Assembly: GCA_934591815.1 (NCBI GenBank)
Contig: CAKTPV010000006.1
Span: 1-64,000 of the forward strand
Reading direction: 5' to 3'
DNA length: 64,000 nucleotides
Source: an uncultured Oscillospiraceae bacterium
Lineage (GTDB): Bacteria > Bacillota > Clostridia > Oscillospirales > Oscillospiraceae
The notes under the pieces: generated by a model
Told to the model about the DNA's origin: nothing
The model's database searches: none
Seen by the model: the letters and a program-made list of their open reading frames with translations, nothing else
Shown here: positions 39,330-51,561 of the stretch, piece by piece
Layout of the letters: every line of letters begins with the position of its first letter
Numbering within the stretch: the stretch's first letter is position 1
Made by a program: the position numbers and the translations under genes

Positions 39330-42300
39330 TTACTTCTCCGCACGGCGCTTGTAGGCGTCGTACTTCTCCTTGGCGGCCTCCTCGGCCTCGGCGAACAGCA
39401 CCTTGGCGTTCTCAGGGAAGCTCAGCTCCAAAGAGGCATAGCGCACCTCACCCTTCATGAAGTCGTACAGCGGCATGGTGGGCTCCTTGCTGTCCAGCGT
39501 GAAGGTCTTGGTCTCCGGGCTGTACCGGTACAGATTCCAGTAACCGGAGTTGACAGCGTCCTTCATCTCCTGCTGGACGTTGTTCATGCCCTTCTTGATG
39601 CCGTGGTTGATGCAGGGCGCGTAGCAGATGACGATGGACGGGCCCTTGTGAGCCTCGGCCTCCTTGATGGCCTTGATGAGCTGGTTGGGATTGGCGCCCA
39701 TGGAGCACTGGGCCACATAGACGTTGTCGTAGGTCATCATCAGCATACCAAGGTCTTTCTTCTTGGTCTTTTTGCCGCTGGCCTGGAACTGGGCAACAGC
39801 GCCCACAGGCGTGGCCTTGGAGGACTGTCCGCCGGTGTTGGAGTAGACCTCGGTGTCCACCAGCAGGACGTTGACGTCCTCGCCCATGGCGAACACGTGA
39901 TCCAGACCGCCGTAGCCGATGTCGTACGCCCAGCCGTCGCCGCCGTACATCCACATGGTCTTCTTGGACAGATCCTTTCTGCGCTTGAGGATCTCGTCCA
40001 CCAGCTTCTGCTCCTCGGCGGAGAACTTGCCGCTCTCCAGCAGCTTCACCAGCTCCTCGGTAGCGGGCGTGGACGCATCCAGATCGTCGTAGGTCTCCAG
40101 CCACTTGGCGATGGCGGCCTTGACGGCCTCGTCCTTGGTCAGAGCGTCCAGCTCCTTGACGTAGCCGGTGACGCAGTCGCGCAGCTGCTTGACAGCCAGG
40201 CACATACCGTAGGAGAACTCGGCGTTGTTCTCAAACAGGGAGTTGGACCAGGCAACACCCTTGCCCTCGGCGTTCTTGCAATACGGGACGCAGGGCATGG
40301 CCGCGCCCCAGGCCTGGGTGCAGCCGGTGGCGTTGGCCAGATACATCTTGTCGCCGAACATCTGGGTCAGCAGCTTGATATAGGGCGTCTCGCCGCAGCC
40401 GGCGCAGGCGCCGTTGAACTCCACCAGAGGCTGCTTGAACTGGCTGCCCTTCAGGGTGAACTTGTCCACGCGGGAGGTCTTTTCCTTCACGCCGGTCAGG
40501 TAGTTCCAGCCGGTCTGATCCAGAGACACCTCGTGGGCGGGCACCATCTTCAGCGCCTTACCGCTCTTGGGGCAGGAGGCCACGCAGCTGCCGCAGCTGG
40601 TGCAGTCCAGCGTGGACACGCCCATGGTATACTTCAAACCGTCCAGACCGGGGCCCTTGGCGTCCACCAGCGTCATATCCACGGGAGCCGCCTTGACCTC
40701 GCCCTCGTCCAGCAGGAACGGGCGGATAACGGCGTGGGGGCAGACGAAGGAGCACATATTGCACTGGAGGCACTCAGCGGCATCCCACACAGGCAGATGG
40801 GTGGCGATGCCGCGCTTCTCATAGCGGGAGGTACCCAGCGGCATGGTGCCGTCCTCCATGCCCTTGAAGGCGGAGACAGGCAGATCGTCGCCCTTCTGGG
40901 CGTTGATGGGCACCAGAATGTTCTTGATGACGTAGGGCAGGCTCTCATCGGCGGGCTTCAGCGCCTTGTCGGTGAGGTTCGTCCACTCGGGCTTCACCTT
41001 GACCTCCACCAGTGCATTGAGGCCGGCGTCCACGGCGGCGATATTCATGTTGACGATCTTCTCACCCTTGAGGCCGTAGGTCTTCTTGACGGCGTCCTTC
41101 ATGTGGGCCACGGCGTCCTCCACGGGGATGACATTGGCCAGCTTGAAGAAGGCAGCCTGCAGCACCATGTTGGAGCGGTTGCCCAGTCCCAGCGCCTGCG
41201 ACTCCTTGTTGGCGTCGATGATATAGAACTTGATATCGTTGTCGGCGATATACTTAAGGATCTCACCGGGGACATGCTGCTCCAGCTCGTTCTCCGTCCA
41301 CTCGCAGTTCAGCAGGAAGCTGCCATGGGGCTTCAGCTCATGGATGATGTCGTACTTGGTCAGGTACGTCTGGTTGTGGCAGGCGATGAAGTCCGCGTTG
41401 GACACATAGTAGGTGGAGCTGATGGGGTGCTTGCCGAAGCGCAGGTGGCTCTTGGTGATGCCGAAGGACTTCTTGGTGTCGTACTCGAAGTACGCCTGGC
41501 AGTACATATCCGTCGTCTCGCCGATGATCTTGATGGAGTTCTTGTTGGCGCCCACCGTGCCGTCGGAGCCGAGGCCCCAGAACTTGCAGGAGATGGTACC
41601 CTCCGGCTCGGTGAGCAGAGGTGCGCCCACAGGCAGGGACAGATGGGTCACATCGTCCACGATGCCGATGGTGAAGTGGTTCTTCGGCTCATCCAGCAGC
41701 AGGTTGTCGAATACAGCCTTGATCTGGGCGGGGGTGGTGTCCTTGCTGCTCAGACCGTAGCGGCCGGCGTAGATGGCAGGACGGTCACTCTCGTTGATAT
41801 AGGCAGCACAGATATCCTCGTACAGAGGCTCACCGATGGAGCCAATCTCCTTGACGCGGTCGAGAACGGCGATCTTCTTCACCGTCTTGGGCATGGCGGC
41901 CATCAGGTGCTTGCGGGAGAAGGGGCGGAACAGGTGCACCTGCAGGAAGCCCACCTTCTCGCCCTTGGCGTTCAGATGGTTGACGACCTCCTGTGCGCAG
42001 CCGCCCACGGAGCCCATGGCCACGATGACGCGCTCGGCATCGGGTGCGCCATAGTAGTTGAACAGGTGGTACTCACGGCCGGTCAGCTTGCTGATCTGGG
42101 CCATGTAGTCCTCCACGATGTCGGGCAGCTCGGCATAGGCCGTGTTGTTGGACTCGCGGAGCTGGAAGTAGATGTCGGGGTTATCCACCAGAGAACGCAT
42201 CCGGGGATCCTCCGGGTTCAGGGCGTTGGCGCGGAAGGCGGCCAGCGCGTTGCGGTCCACCAGCTTGGCGTACTCGTCGTAGCTCAGCACGTCGATCTTC

Positions 42301-42842
42301 TGGATCTCGTGGCTGGTACGGAAACCGTCGAAGAAGTGCAGGAACGGGATGCGTGCCTTGATGGCGCTCAGGTGCGCCACAGCAGCCAGATCGGCGGACT
42401 CCTGTACGCTGCCGCTGGACAGCAGGGCAAAGCCTGTCTGACGGCAGTTCATCACGTCGGAGTGGTCGCCGAAGATGGAGAACGCGTGGGTACCCACGGT
42501 GCGGGACGCCACGTGCAGCACGCCGGGCAGACGCTCGCCGGAGATACGGTGCAGGGTGGGGATCATCAGCATCAGGCCCTGAGAGGCGGTGAAGCTGGTG
42601 GCCAGTGCACCGGCCTCCAGTGCGCCGTGGCACGCGCCGCAGGCGCCGGCCTCGGACTGCATCTCCACCAGACGAACCGGCTGGCCGAAGATGTTCTTCT
42701 TGCCGTTGGCCGACCACGCGTCGGCGTGCTCCGCCATGGGGCTGGAGGGTGTGATGGGGTAGATGGCTGCGACCTCGGAGAACGCATAGGCGACGTATGC
42801 CGCCGCCTCGTTGCCGTCGCAGATCTTCATGATCTTGCTCAT
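39330..42842 (-). CDS. nifJ: Pyruvate:ferredoxin (flavodoxin) oxidoreductase
   Basis: 1170 residues, the single-chain form. N-terminal alpha domain, gamma domain, two ferredoxin-type clusters (CLQCNMCSFVCPHAV and CTSCGSCVASCPKSG, about 685-760) and a C-terminal ThDP domain (GAGETPYIKLL...GDGWAYDIGYGGLDHV). It converts pyruvate to acetyl-CoA, CO2 and reduced ferredoxin, the main fermentative entry to butyrate and acetate. It has its own promoter and terminator. Confidence 0.97.
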   Translation of the reverse strand: MSKIMKICDGNEAAAYVAYAFSEVAAIYPITPSSPMAEHADAWSANGKKNIFGQPVRLVEMQSEAGACGACHGALEAGALATSFTASQGLMLMIPTLHRISGERLPGVLHVASRTVGTHAFSIFGDHSDVMNCRQTGFALLSSGSVQESADLAAVAHLSAIKARIPFLHFFDGFRTSHEIQKIDVLSYDEYAKLVDRNALAAFRANALNPEDPRMRSLVDNPDIYFQLRESNNTAYAELPDIVEDYMAQISKLTGREYHLFNYYGAPDAERVIVAMGSVGGCAQEVVNHLNAKGEKVGFLQVHLFRPFSRKHLMAAMPKTVKKIAVLDRVKEIGSIGEPLYEDICAAYINESDRPAIYAGRYGLSSKDTTPAQIKAVFDNLLLDEPKNHFTIGIVDDVTHLSLPVGAPLLTEPEGTISCKFWGLGSDGTVGANKNSIKIIGETTDMYCQAYFEYDTKKSFGITKSHLRFGKHPISSTYYVSNADFIACHNQTYLTKYDIIHELKPHGSFLLNCEWTENELEQHVPGEILKYIADNDIKFYIIDANKESQALGLGNRSNMVLQAAFFKLANVIPVEDAVAHMKDAVKKTYGLKGEKIVNMNIAAVDAGLNALVEVKVKPEWTNLTDKALKPADESLPYVIKNILVPINAQKGDDLPVSAFKGMEDGTMPLGTSRYEKRGIATHLPVWDAAECLQCNMCSFVCPHAVIRPFLLDEGEVKAAPVDMTLVDAKGPGLDGLKYTMGVSTLDCTSCGSCVASCPKSGKALKMVPAHEVSLDQTGWNYLTGVKEKTSRVDKFTLKGSQFKQPLVEFNGACAGCGETPYIKLLTQMFGDKMYLANATGCTQAWGAAMPCVPYCKNAEGKGVAWSNSLFENNAEFSYGMCLAVKQLRDCVTGYVKELDALTKDEAVKAAIAKWLETYDDLDASTPATEELVKLLESGKFSAEEQKLVDEILKRRKDLSKKTMWMYGGDGWAYDIGYGGLDHVFAMGEDVNVLLVDTEVYSNTGGQSSKATPVGAVAQFQASGKKTKKKDLGMLMMTYDNVYVAQCSMGANPNQLIKAIKEAEAHKGPSIVICYAPCINHGIKKGMNNVQQEMKDAVNSGYWNLYRYSPETKTFTLDSKEPTMPLYDFMKGEVRYASLELSFPENAKVLFAEAEEAAKEKYDAYKRRAEK

Positions 42843-42917
42843 AAGGTTCTTTCCTCCTCTTTTCTATCAGTCCCTCCCTGCTTTGGCACAGGAAAGGACT
42901 TAGATATACCATGTAAG

Positions 42918-42946
42918 AGTATAGCATTTCGGATGCCGCAGGTCAA
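42918..42946 (-). promoter_or_regulatory. nifJ promoter
   Basis: TTGACC (42941-42946), 17 nt, TATACT (42918-42923) on the minus strand. Confidence 0.75.
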
Positions 42947-42950
42947 TGAA

Positions 42951-42998
42951 CAAAAGAGATTCTGTGACATACGTCACAGAATCTCTTTTCACTTTGTA
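42951..42998 (-). terminator. Terminator after the GH13 gene
   Basis: AAAAGAGATTCTGTGAC - ATAC - GTCACAGAATCTCTTTT, a 17-bp perfect stem, T-rich on both strands. Confidence 0.9.
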
Positions 42999-43024
42999 TA
43001 AAAAACCAATAGCGGCGGCCCGCA

Positions 43025-44293
43025 TCAGATCACTACGGGGTATTCACCCAGCGGCAGCCCGCCGTCCCGGACGGTGACCTCCCCGCCCAGACGGTTCCGG
43101 TACACGCCGTCCGGCAGACTTACAGACACCTCACCGCCCCGGCCGCGCAGGTCAAAGACGCCCAACGCCTGCCCCTCCGGCCCGTCGTAGTGACCCAGCA
43201 CCACGCTGTCGTCCGCCGTCTCCCACCAGAAGCCGCCGCCCAGCGGCAGCGTCTGCTTCATGGCCTTGCAGCGTCCCAGATACAGCTGCACATCCAACCG
43301 CATATCGCCGTAGCAGTCATCAGCATCGAACAGGCCCACCTGCTTTTTCGGCGCGTACTCCATGCCGCTGTACAGCATGGCGGCACCCCGCTGGAAGTAG
43401 AGGAAGCCCAGCCAGTGGTATAGTTGGCGGTCGCTGTCCAGCCACGAGGCCGCCCGGGGCGTATCGTGGTTTTCCAGACAGCGTGCCTTGATGTAGCCGG
43501 TGGGGTATGTCAGCTCCTGATAGTTCAGGATATCCGTATAGGCGCGCAGGGACAGCTCCCCCTTCAAAAACCCCTCATAGAAGGGCCACACGTCGTAATC
43601 GTAGGTCATGTCGAAGGCGCGGTACAGCTCGGTGTCTGTGGCACAGGCCGCACCCATGCGGCGCAGCCCCAGCACATGGGCGCCGTGGACGCTCTCCGCC
43701 AGCCAGATGCAGCCGGGGCGTACCGTCTCTACCTGACGGCGCGCCTCACACCAGAAATCCAGCGGCACGCTGCTGGCCACATCGCAGCGGAAGCCGTCCA
43801 CAATGGCGGCCCACTGCTTCAGCGTGTCGATCTGGTATGTCCACAGTTCTCGATTGGTGTAGTCCAGATCCACCACGTCCCACCAGTCCGCCACCTTGCG
43901 GGTGGGACGCCCCTCGCTGTCGCGGAGGAAGTACGCCGGATGGGTCTGCGCCAGCACAGAGTCCGGCGAGGTGTGGTTGTACACCACGTCGATGATGCAC
44001 TTCATGCCGCGGTCGTGGATAGCGTCCACCAGATGGACAAAGTCCTCCCTTGTGCCGTATTCCGGGTTAATACCGCGGTAATCCCGGATGGCGTAGGGAC
44101 TGCCCAGCGTCCCCTTGCGTCCCTCCACGCCGATGGGATGGATCGGCATGAGCCAGATGATGTCCGCACCAAGCCCGCGCAGACGATCCAAATCGCCCTC
44201 CAACGCCCGGAATGTACCCTCCCTCGTGTGGTTGCGTACAAAAACGCTGTAGATGACCTGATGCAGCAGGTTCCTGTCGGTGTTCTCCGCCAT
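43025..44293 (-). CDS. GH13 alpha-amylase family glycosidase
   Basis: 422 residues, intracellular (no signal peptide). GH13 motifs: DVVYNHTS, VDGFRCDVAS with the nucleophile Asp, WLAESVHG with the acid/base Glu, and CLENHDTPR. The compact C-terminal beta domain (ALGVFDLRGRGGEVSV) is short. It probably acts on maltodextrin-type glucans or glycogen; exact specificity is uncertain. It lies 13 nt downstream of ligA, probably in one operon with yunB and ligA. Confidence 0.9.
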   Translation of the reverse strand: MAENTDRNLLHQVIYSVFVRNHTREGTFRALEGDLDRLRGLGADIIWLMPIHPIGVEGRKGTLGSPYAIRDYRGINPEYGTREDFVHLVDAIHDRGMKCIIDVVYNHTSPDSVLAQTHPAYFLRDSEGRPTRKVADWWDVVDLDYTNRELWTYQIDTLKQWAAIVDGFRCDVASSVPLDFWCEARRQVETVRPGCIWLAESVHGAHVLGLRRMGAACATDTELYRAFDMTYDYDVWPFYEGFLKGELSLRAYTDILNYQELTYPTGYIKARCLENHDTPRAASWLDSDRQLYHWLGFLYFQRGAAMLYSGMEYAPKKQVGLFDADDCYGDMRLDVQLYLGRCKAMKQTLPLGGGFWWETADDSVVLGHYDGPEGQALGVFDLRGRGGEVSVSLPDGVYRNRLGGEVTVRDGGLPLGEYPVVI

Positions 44294-44306
44294 ATCATTT
44301 ACCTCC

Positions 44307-46981
<2,675 letters not shown>

Positions 46982-47026
46982 GGCGCTCACCCCCTTGCAG
47001 GGAGTCTATGACGCCACAGCTTTTCC

Positions 47027-48415
47027 TCATTCCTCCGGCCAGCCGTTGACGATCTCCTTGAAGGTCTTGCCACGCTCGGCAAAGTTCTTGAACTGGTCAA
47101 AGGCGGCGCAGGCCGGGGACAGCGTCACCACGTCGCCGGATATGGCGCGGTCGCGGGCTGCCTCCACCGCGGCGCGGAAGGGTGTGACCTCCAGGATCTC
47201 CGGGTGGCCGGGACGGTAGTCCGGCGCGGCCTCCACCGCGGCGCGGATCTTCTCCGCCGTGGCGCCGCACAGCACCAGCAGCTTGACGTGCGCCGTTACC
47301 TCCGGCCCAAGCACATCGAAGGGGATGTGCTTGTCGTAGCCTCCGGCGATGAGAATGACCTTCTCCTGAAAGGAGCGCAGTCCGGCGATGGTGCGGGAGG
47401 GGCTGGACGCGATGGAATCGTTATAATACCGAACGCCCTTGTAGGTGCGTACCAGCTCGATGCGATGCTCCACGCCGCCGAAGCTGCGGGCAAAATCGCG
47501 GATGATATCGTCCGGCACAAGGCCGTCCACGGCGGCAATAGCCGCCATGTAGTTCTCTACGTTATGGACGCCGGGGATCTTGATATCCGACGTGGTCATG
47601 ATGACCCGCTCCCCCGCCGCACTGCGGCAGACGATATCCTCCCCCCGCAGGAACACGCCATCCCGCTGCTCAGACTGCCTGCTGAACAGGCGGCTGCGTC
47701 CCACAGCACGGGACGACTGCTCCGCCGTGATAGCGTTGTCGGCGTTGAACACCGCGATATCGCCGGGGCGCTGGTGCCGGAAGATGTTCTCCTTGGCGGC
47801 CACATATTCCGCCATATCCCGGTGCATATCCAGATGGTTGGGCGCCAGATTGGTCACCACGGCAATGTGGGGGCTGCGCTCCATGGTCATCAGCTGGAAG
47901 CTGGACAGCTCCAGCACCGCATAGTCCTCCGGCTCCATCCGGTCCGCGTCGCACAGCAGCGGGTGGCCAATGTTGCCGCCCAGCCACACCGTCTTGCCGG
48001 CGGCCTTCAGCAGCTCGGCAATGATCGTGGTGGTCGTGGTCTTACCGTCAGAGCCGGTAACGGCGATAATGGGACACGGGCAGACCTGAAAAAACGCCTC
48101 CATCTCGCTGGTCAGCACGCTGCCGCCGGATACAGCGGCGGCGATCTGAGGCATATCGGGCCGCAGACCCGGTGTGCGGAAGATCACGTCTTCGTGCAGT
48201 CCCTCCAGATAGTCGGGCCCAAGGCGCAGCGTACAGCCGCCGTGCTCCAACTCATCTGCCAGCGCACCCATCTGCTGCCTCGTCCGCTTATCACAGACGG
48301 CGACGGAGATGCCGTTTTGCAGCAGCAGCCGCACCAGCGGCGTGTTGCTGACACCGACGCCCAGCACCGCCACCGTTTTATTTCGTAAGGAATCCACATA
48401 TTCCCGCAGAGTCAT
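47027..48415 (-). CDS. murD: UDP-N-acetylmuramoylalanine-D-glutamate ligase
   Basis: 462 residues starting MTLREYVDSLRNKTVAV. ATP motif GSDGKTTTTTIIAELL, the Mur ligase centre ELSSFQL and NLAPNHLDMH, and the C-terminal domain with NDSIASSPSRTIAGL. It adds D-Glu to UDP-MurNAc-Ala. GGGAGGGG precedes the ATG. It starts a unit reading toward yunB and ligA. Confidence 0.95.
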   Translation of the reverse strand: MTLREYVDSLRNKTVAVLGVGVSNTPLVRLLLQNGISVAVCDKRTRQQMGALADELEHGGCTLRLGPDYLEGLHEDVIFRTPGLRPDMPQIAAAVSGGSVLTSEMEAFFQVCPCPIIAVTGSDGKTTTTTIIAELLKAAGKTVWLGGNIGHPLLCDADRMEPEDYAVLELSSFQLMTMERSPHIAVVTNLAPNHLDMHRDMAEYVAAKENIFRHQRPGDIAVFNADNAITAEQSSRAVGRSRLFSRQSEQRDGVFLRGEDIVCRSAAGERVIMTTSDIKIPGVHNVENYMAAIAAVDGLVPDDIIRDFARSFGGVEHRIELVRTYKGVRYYNDSIASSPSRTIAGLRSFQEKVILIAGGYDKHIPFDVLGPEVTAHVKLLVLCGATAEKIRAAVEAAPDYRPGHPEILEVTPFRAAVEAARDRAISGDVVTLSPACAAFDQFKNFAERGKTFKEIVNGWPEE

Positions 48416-48744
48416 AGGGTCATTCCCCTCCCTGAATTGATTTGATGATCCTATATTATACTGCACCGGCATCATTTCTTCAATGCGTTTTCCAGTTTCC
48501 GCAGGAAACTTTTCCGGGCATCGTATGCCATTCCGCCCGCATCAGAATGCTGTACCGGCAGTTTTGGATAGCCTGCACAAAAGTTTGCCGGTTACTTTCC
48601 CTACAATCGGCGGAATTACTTCTTTACATTATCGCGCTAAAGTGTTAGTATGTTAGCGTAATGAATGAGCGGTGCAGCACAGACCGTACCGCAGGCACAC
48701 CGGACCGGGCGAAACGCCCCAATATTAAAATGGAGGTACTTCCT
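48416..48744. promoter_or_regulatory. Divergent promoter region of murD and the ABC transporter
   Basis: 329 bp. Minus-strand promoter for murD: TTGAAG (48478-48483), 17 nt, TATAAT (48455-48460). Plus-strand promoter for the transporter: TTTACA (48623-48628), 17 nt, TAGTAT (48646-48651). The middle, 48490-48610, shows nothing recognisable. Confidence 0.65.
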
Positions 48745-49554
48745 ATGAAAAAGCTTCTTGCAATGCTGCTGGCGCTGGGCATGATGATGAGCCTTGCGGC
48801 CTGCGGCGAACAAAAGGACGACACAGACACACCGGATGACGCAGATACCCAGACGGAGATCACCTACGCCGTGGAGGCTGGCTCCGCCGGCGAGGAGGTC
48901 GCGCTGGCCAACGGCTTCAAGACCGTTTCCGTCGGCTCTCAGGCCAATGCACTGATGGAGGTGGACGCCGGTACGGCGGACGCCGCGATCATCGACCTGC
49001 TGATGGCGGGCGCCATGGTGGGTGAAAACACCAGCTATCCCGACCTGAAGGTCACCGACCAGAAGCTGAACTCCGAGCTGTACGGCGTGGGCTGCCGCAA
49101 GGGCAGCGATCTGGCCTCCTTCATCAACAGCGTTATGGCTGACGCCTATGCCGACGGCACCATGGTGGAGCTGGCCAAGACCTACGGCGTGCAGGAGGCT
49201 CTGGTGGAGCAGCCCGCCAGCGAGTTCACCGCCTCCGCATCCGGCAGCGATGTGCAGTACATCAAGGACAAGGGCAAGCTGGTGGTAGGCATCACCGAGT
49301 TTGAGCCTATGGACTATAAGGATGCAAACGGCGAGTGGATCGGCTTCGATGCCGACATGGCCAAGCTGGTCGCCGAGAAGCTTGGCGTCGCGGTGGAGTT
49401 CCAGATCATCAACTGGGATATGAAGGTGGAGGAGCTGGACGTCAAGCAGATCGACTGCGTGTGGAACGGCATGACCCTGACCGACGGCGTACAGGCGGCT
49501 ATGGAATGCACCAACGCCTACTGTGAGAACGCACAGGTAGTCGTCACCAAGTAA
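48745..49554 (+). CDS. Amino-acid ABC transporter substrate-binding lipoprotein, circularly permuted
   Basis: 269 residues. Lipoprotein signal peptide with lipobox LAAC (Cys about 20). The order of the two halves is reversed from the usual SBP_bac_3 fold. Residues about 37-155 correspond to the normal second half: the second-lobe start (VSVGSQANALMEV, GTADAAIIDLLMA) and the usual C-terminal part (YGVGCRKGSDLASFINSVM). Residues about 175-269 are the normal N-terminal lobe (GKLVVGITEFEPMDYKD, IGFDADMAKLVAEKLGV, ending at AYCENAQVVVTK). GGAGG precedes the ATG. Permease and ATPase follow. Confidence 0.85.
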   Translation: MKKLLAMLLALGMMMSLAACGEQKDDTDTPDDADTQTEITYAVEAGSAGEEVALANGFKTVSVGSQANALMEVDAGTADAAIIDLLMAGAMVGENTSYPDLKVTDQKLNSELYGVGCRKGSDLASFINSVMADAYADGTMVELAKTYGVQEALVEQPASEFTASASGSDVQYIKDKGKLVVGITEFEPMDYKDANGEWIGFDADMAKLVAEKLGVAVEFQIINWDMKVEELDVKQIDCVWNGMTLTDGVQAAMECTNAYCENAQVVVTK

Positions 49555-49575
49555 AACCAAATACTATTCGATTCC

Positions 49576-49613
49576 CGCGGCGGAGGGCGCAACGGCGTCC
49601 CCCGCCGTGGGAC
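49576..49613 (+). terminator. Hairpin between binding-protein and permease genes
   Basis: CCCGCGGCGG-AGGGCG...CGTCCC-CCGCCGTGGG stem-loop without a T-run. Such hairpins often protect the binding-protein mRNA end and lower permease expression. Confidence 0.55.
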
Positions 49614-49659
49614 AGCGTATCCCCTCTCCCGCGCAAGTAACCACGAAGGAGCTTTTTTC

Positions 49660-50316
49660 ATGTTTTGGACTGTCACACTCTCCCTGCTGGCCGGTATGGG
49701 ACAGCTTTTGAAGCTGTTCTTCCTGACGCTGCTTTTCTCCCTGCCGCTGGGACTTCTCATCGCCTTCGCCCTGCGCAGCCGGTGCAAGCCGGTGAGCTGG
49801 CTATTCAACGTGATCGTCTGGATCATCCGCGGTACGCCGCTGATGCTCCAGCTCATCATCATCTTTTACGGCCCCGGTAAGTGGTTTCACTTTAACCTGT
49901 GGGGGCAGTTCGCCGACGGGCGCATGGCGGCCTGCGTCATCGCCTTCGTCATCAACTACGCCTGCTATTTCGCTGTGATCTACAAGGGCGGCATTGAGAG
50001 TGTGCCGGTGGGGCAGCAGGAGGCCGGGCAGGTGCTGGGCATGACCAAGTGGCAGATCTTCTTCAAGGTCACGCTGCTGCAAATGGTCAAACGCATCGTC
50101 CCCCCCATGTCCAATGAGGTCATTACGCTGGTGAAGGATACCTCCCTTGCCAAGACCATCTCCATCATGGAGCTGATCATGACCGGCGAGTCCTATATGA
50201 AATCTGCCGGCATCGTCTGGCCCCTGTTTTACACGGCGGTGTTCTATCTGGCCTTTGTGGGCATTTTGACGCTGCTGTTCAACTACACGGAGCGCAAGCT
50301 CAGCTATTTCCGCTAA
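49660..50316 (+). CDS. Amino-acid ABC transporter permease
   Basis: 218 residues with five or so membrane spans and the EAA loop (QEAGQVLGMTKWQIFFKVTL, about 122-141). HisM/GlnP type, polar amino-acid uptake. GAAGGAG precedes the ATG. It forms the membrane channel with the ATPase encoded 16 nt downstream. Confidence 0.93.
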   Translation: MFWTVTLSLLAGMGQLLKLFFLTLLFSLPLGLLIAFALRSRCKPVSWLFNVIVWIIRGTPLMLQLIIIFYGPGKWFHFNLWGQFADGRMAACVIAFVINYACYFAVIYKGGIESVPVGQQEAGQVLGMTKWQIFFKVTLLQMVKRIVPPMSNEVITLVKDTSLAKTISIMELIMTGESYMKSAGIVWPLFYTAVFYLAFVGILTLLFNYTERKLSYFR

Positions 50317-50332
50317 GGAGGAGGTGCCGCAC

Positions 50333-51103
50333 ATGGCAATTTTGGACGTACAGCACATCGAAAAGCACTTTGGCGACACCCCGGTGCTGAAGGACATCAG
50401 CTTCTCTCTGGAGGAGGGACAGGCGCTGAGCATCATCGGCTCCTCCGGCAGCGGCAAGACCACGCTGCTGCGGTGCCTGAATTTCCTGGAGACGCCGGAC
50501 AAGGGCGTCATCTCCGTCCGGGGCGAAAAGCTGTTTGACGCGGCGGAGCACGCCTCCCGCTCCGAAAGCGATATCCGCAAAAAACGGCTGCACTTCGGGC
50601 TGGTGTTCCAGAGCTTCAATCTGTTCCCGCAGTACACGGCGCTGCAAAATGTGACGCTGGCCCGGGAGCTGATGGCCAAGTCGGAGAAAACCGGCGAGAG
50701 CCACGAGAGCATCGTCGCCGAGGGACGTCGGCTCCTGGAGGATATCGGGCTGGGGCAGCGGATGGACAACTACCCCCACCAGCTATCCGGCGGTCAGCAG
50801 CAGCGGGTAGCCATCGCACGGGCACTGGCTATGAAGCCTGATATCCTGTGCTTCGACGAGCCCACCAGCGCGCTGGACCCCGAATTGACCGGTGAGGTGC
50901 TGCGGGTCATCCGCGACCTTGCCGACCAGCACACCACCATGGTCATCGTCACCCATGAGATGGCCTTCGCCCGGGACGTAGCCGATCAGGTGATCTTCAT
51001 GGACGGCGGCGTGATCGTGGAGCAGGGCCCCGCCAAGGCGGTCATCGACCATCCCGCGCAGGAGCGCACCCGCCAATTTCTGGCGCGGTACAGTGAGATG
51101 TAA
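50333..51103 (+). CDS. Amino-acid ABC transporter ATP-binding protein
   Basis: 256 residues. Walker A GSSGSGKTTLL (about 35-45), Q-loop VFQSFNLFPQ, signature LSGGQQQRVAIARAL, Walker B ILCFDEPTSALDP, H-loop VTHEM. GlnQ-type, energising the transporter. I start at the ATG at 50333, 7 nt after AGGAGG; an in-frame ATG three codons upstream overlaps that spacing. Confidence 0.95.
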   Translation: MAILDVQHIEKHFGDTPVLKDISFSLEEGQALSIIGSSGSGKTTLLRCLNFLETPDKGVISVRGEKLFDAAEHASRSESDIRKKRLHFGLVFQSFNLFPQYTALQNVTLARELMAKSEKTGESHESIVAEGRRLLEDIGLGQRMDNYPHQLSGGQQQRVAIARALAMKPDILCFDEPTSALDPELTGEVLRVIRDLADQHTTMVIVTHEMAFARDVADQVIFMDGGVIVEQGPAKAVIDHPAQERTRQFLARYSEM

Positions 51104-51112
51104 ACAACGAAA

Positions 51113-51154
51113 AAAGGGGAAGCCCACCGCATAAGCGGAGGGCTTCCCTTTTTC
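51113..51154. terminator. Bidirectional terminator between the ABC operon and rnpB
   Basis: AAAAAGGGGAAGCCC-ACCGC-ATAA-GCGG-AGGGCTTCCCTTTTT: long stem with T-runs on both strands. Confidence 0.85.
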
Positions 51155-51156
51155 TG

Positions 51157-51516
51157 GTGCGAGCAGGCCTATAAGCCGGGTTCTGTTTCGACAGTCATCT
51201 ATCTAGGCGCACCGTTGCCGGTACGCTCAAGCCACCCCGGGAGCGGCCGGGCCGGCCATGCGCTCCCATACCGGTGTTGCTCCGAATAGAGTTTACAGCG
51301 ACGGACGCTTTCACACGCCGTCGGGTGAGCTCTTACCTCACCTTTCCACCCTTACCCCGCGCCTCCTTGCGGAGGCGGACGAGGCGGTATATCTCTGTTG
51401 CACTTTTCCTGAAGTCGCCTTCGGCGGGCGTTACCCGTTATTCTTGCCCTGTGGAGCCCGGACTTTCCTCATGAACAGGCTTTCGCCTTGTCCCCGCGAC
51501 TGTCCAGCCTACTCGC
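51157..51516 (-). ncRNA. rnpB: RNase P RNA (class A)
   Basis: About 360 nt. The terminal helix P1 pairs GCGAGTAGG (5' end near 51516) with CCTGCTCGC (51159-51167). The conserved block GAGGAAAGTCCGGGCTCC follows near the 5' side and CAGAACCCGGCTTATAG near the 3' end, both universal in bacterial RNase P RNA. It is the catalytic RNA that trims tRNA 5' ends. It ends close to the bidirectional terminator. Confidence 0.95.
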
Positions 51517-51561
51517 ATCCGTTATTCTACCCCACAGGCACCGGGAAAGTCAATGCACATT

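Noticed and set aside
39288..43001. A 1237-codon plus-strand open frame across nifJ
   Set aside because: It is antisense to the clear nifJ gene. Its composition (Gly/Leu/His/Val-rich) is the mirror of high-GC codons, and it has no ribosome site or motif.
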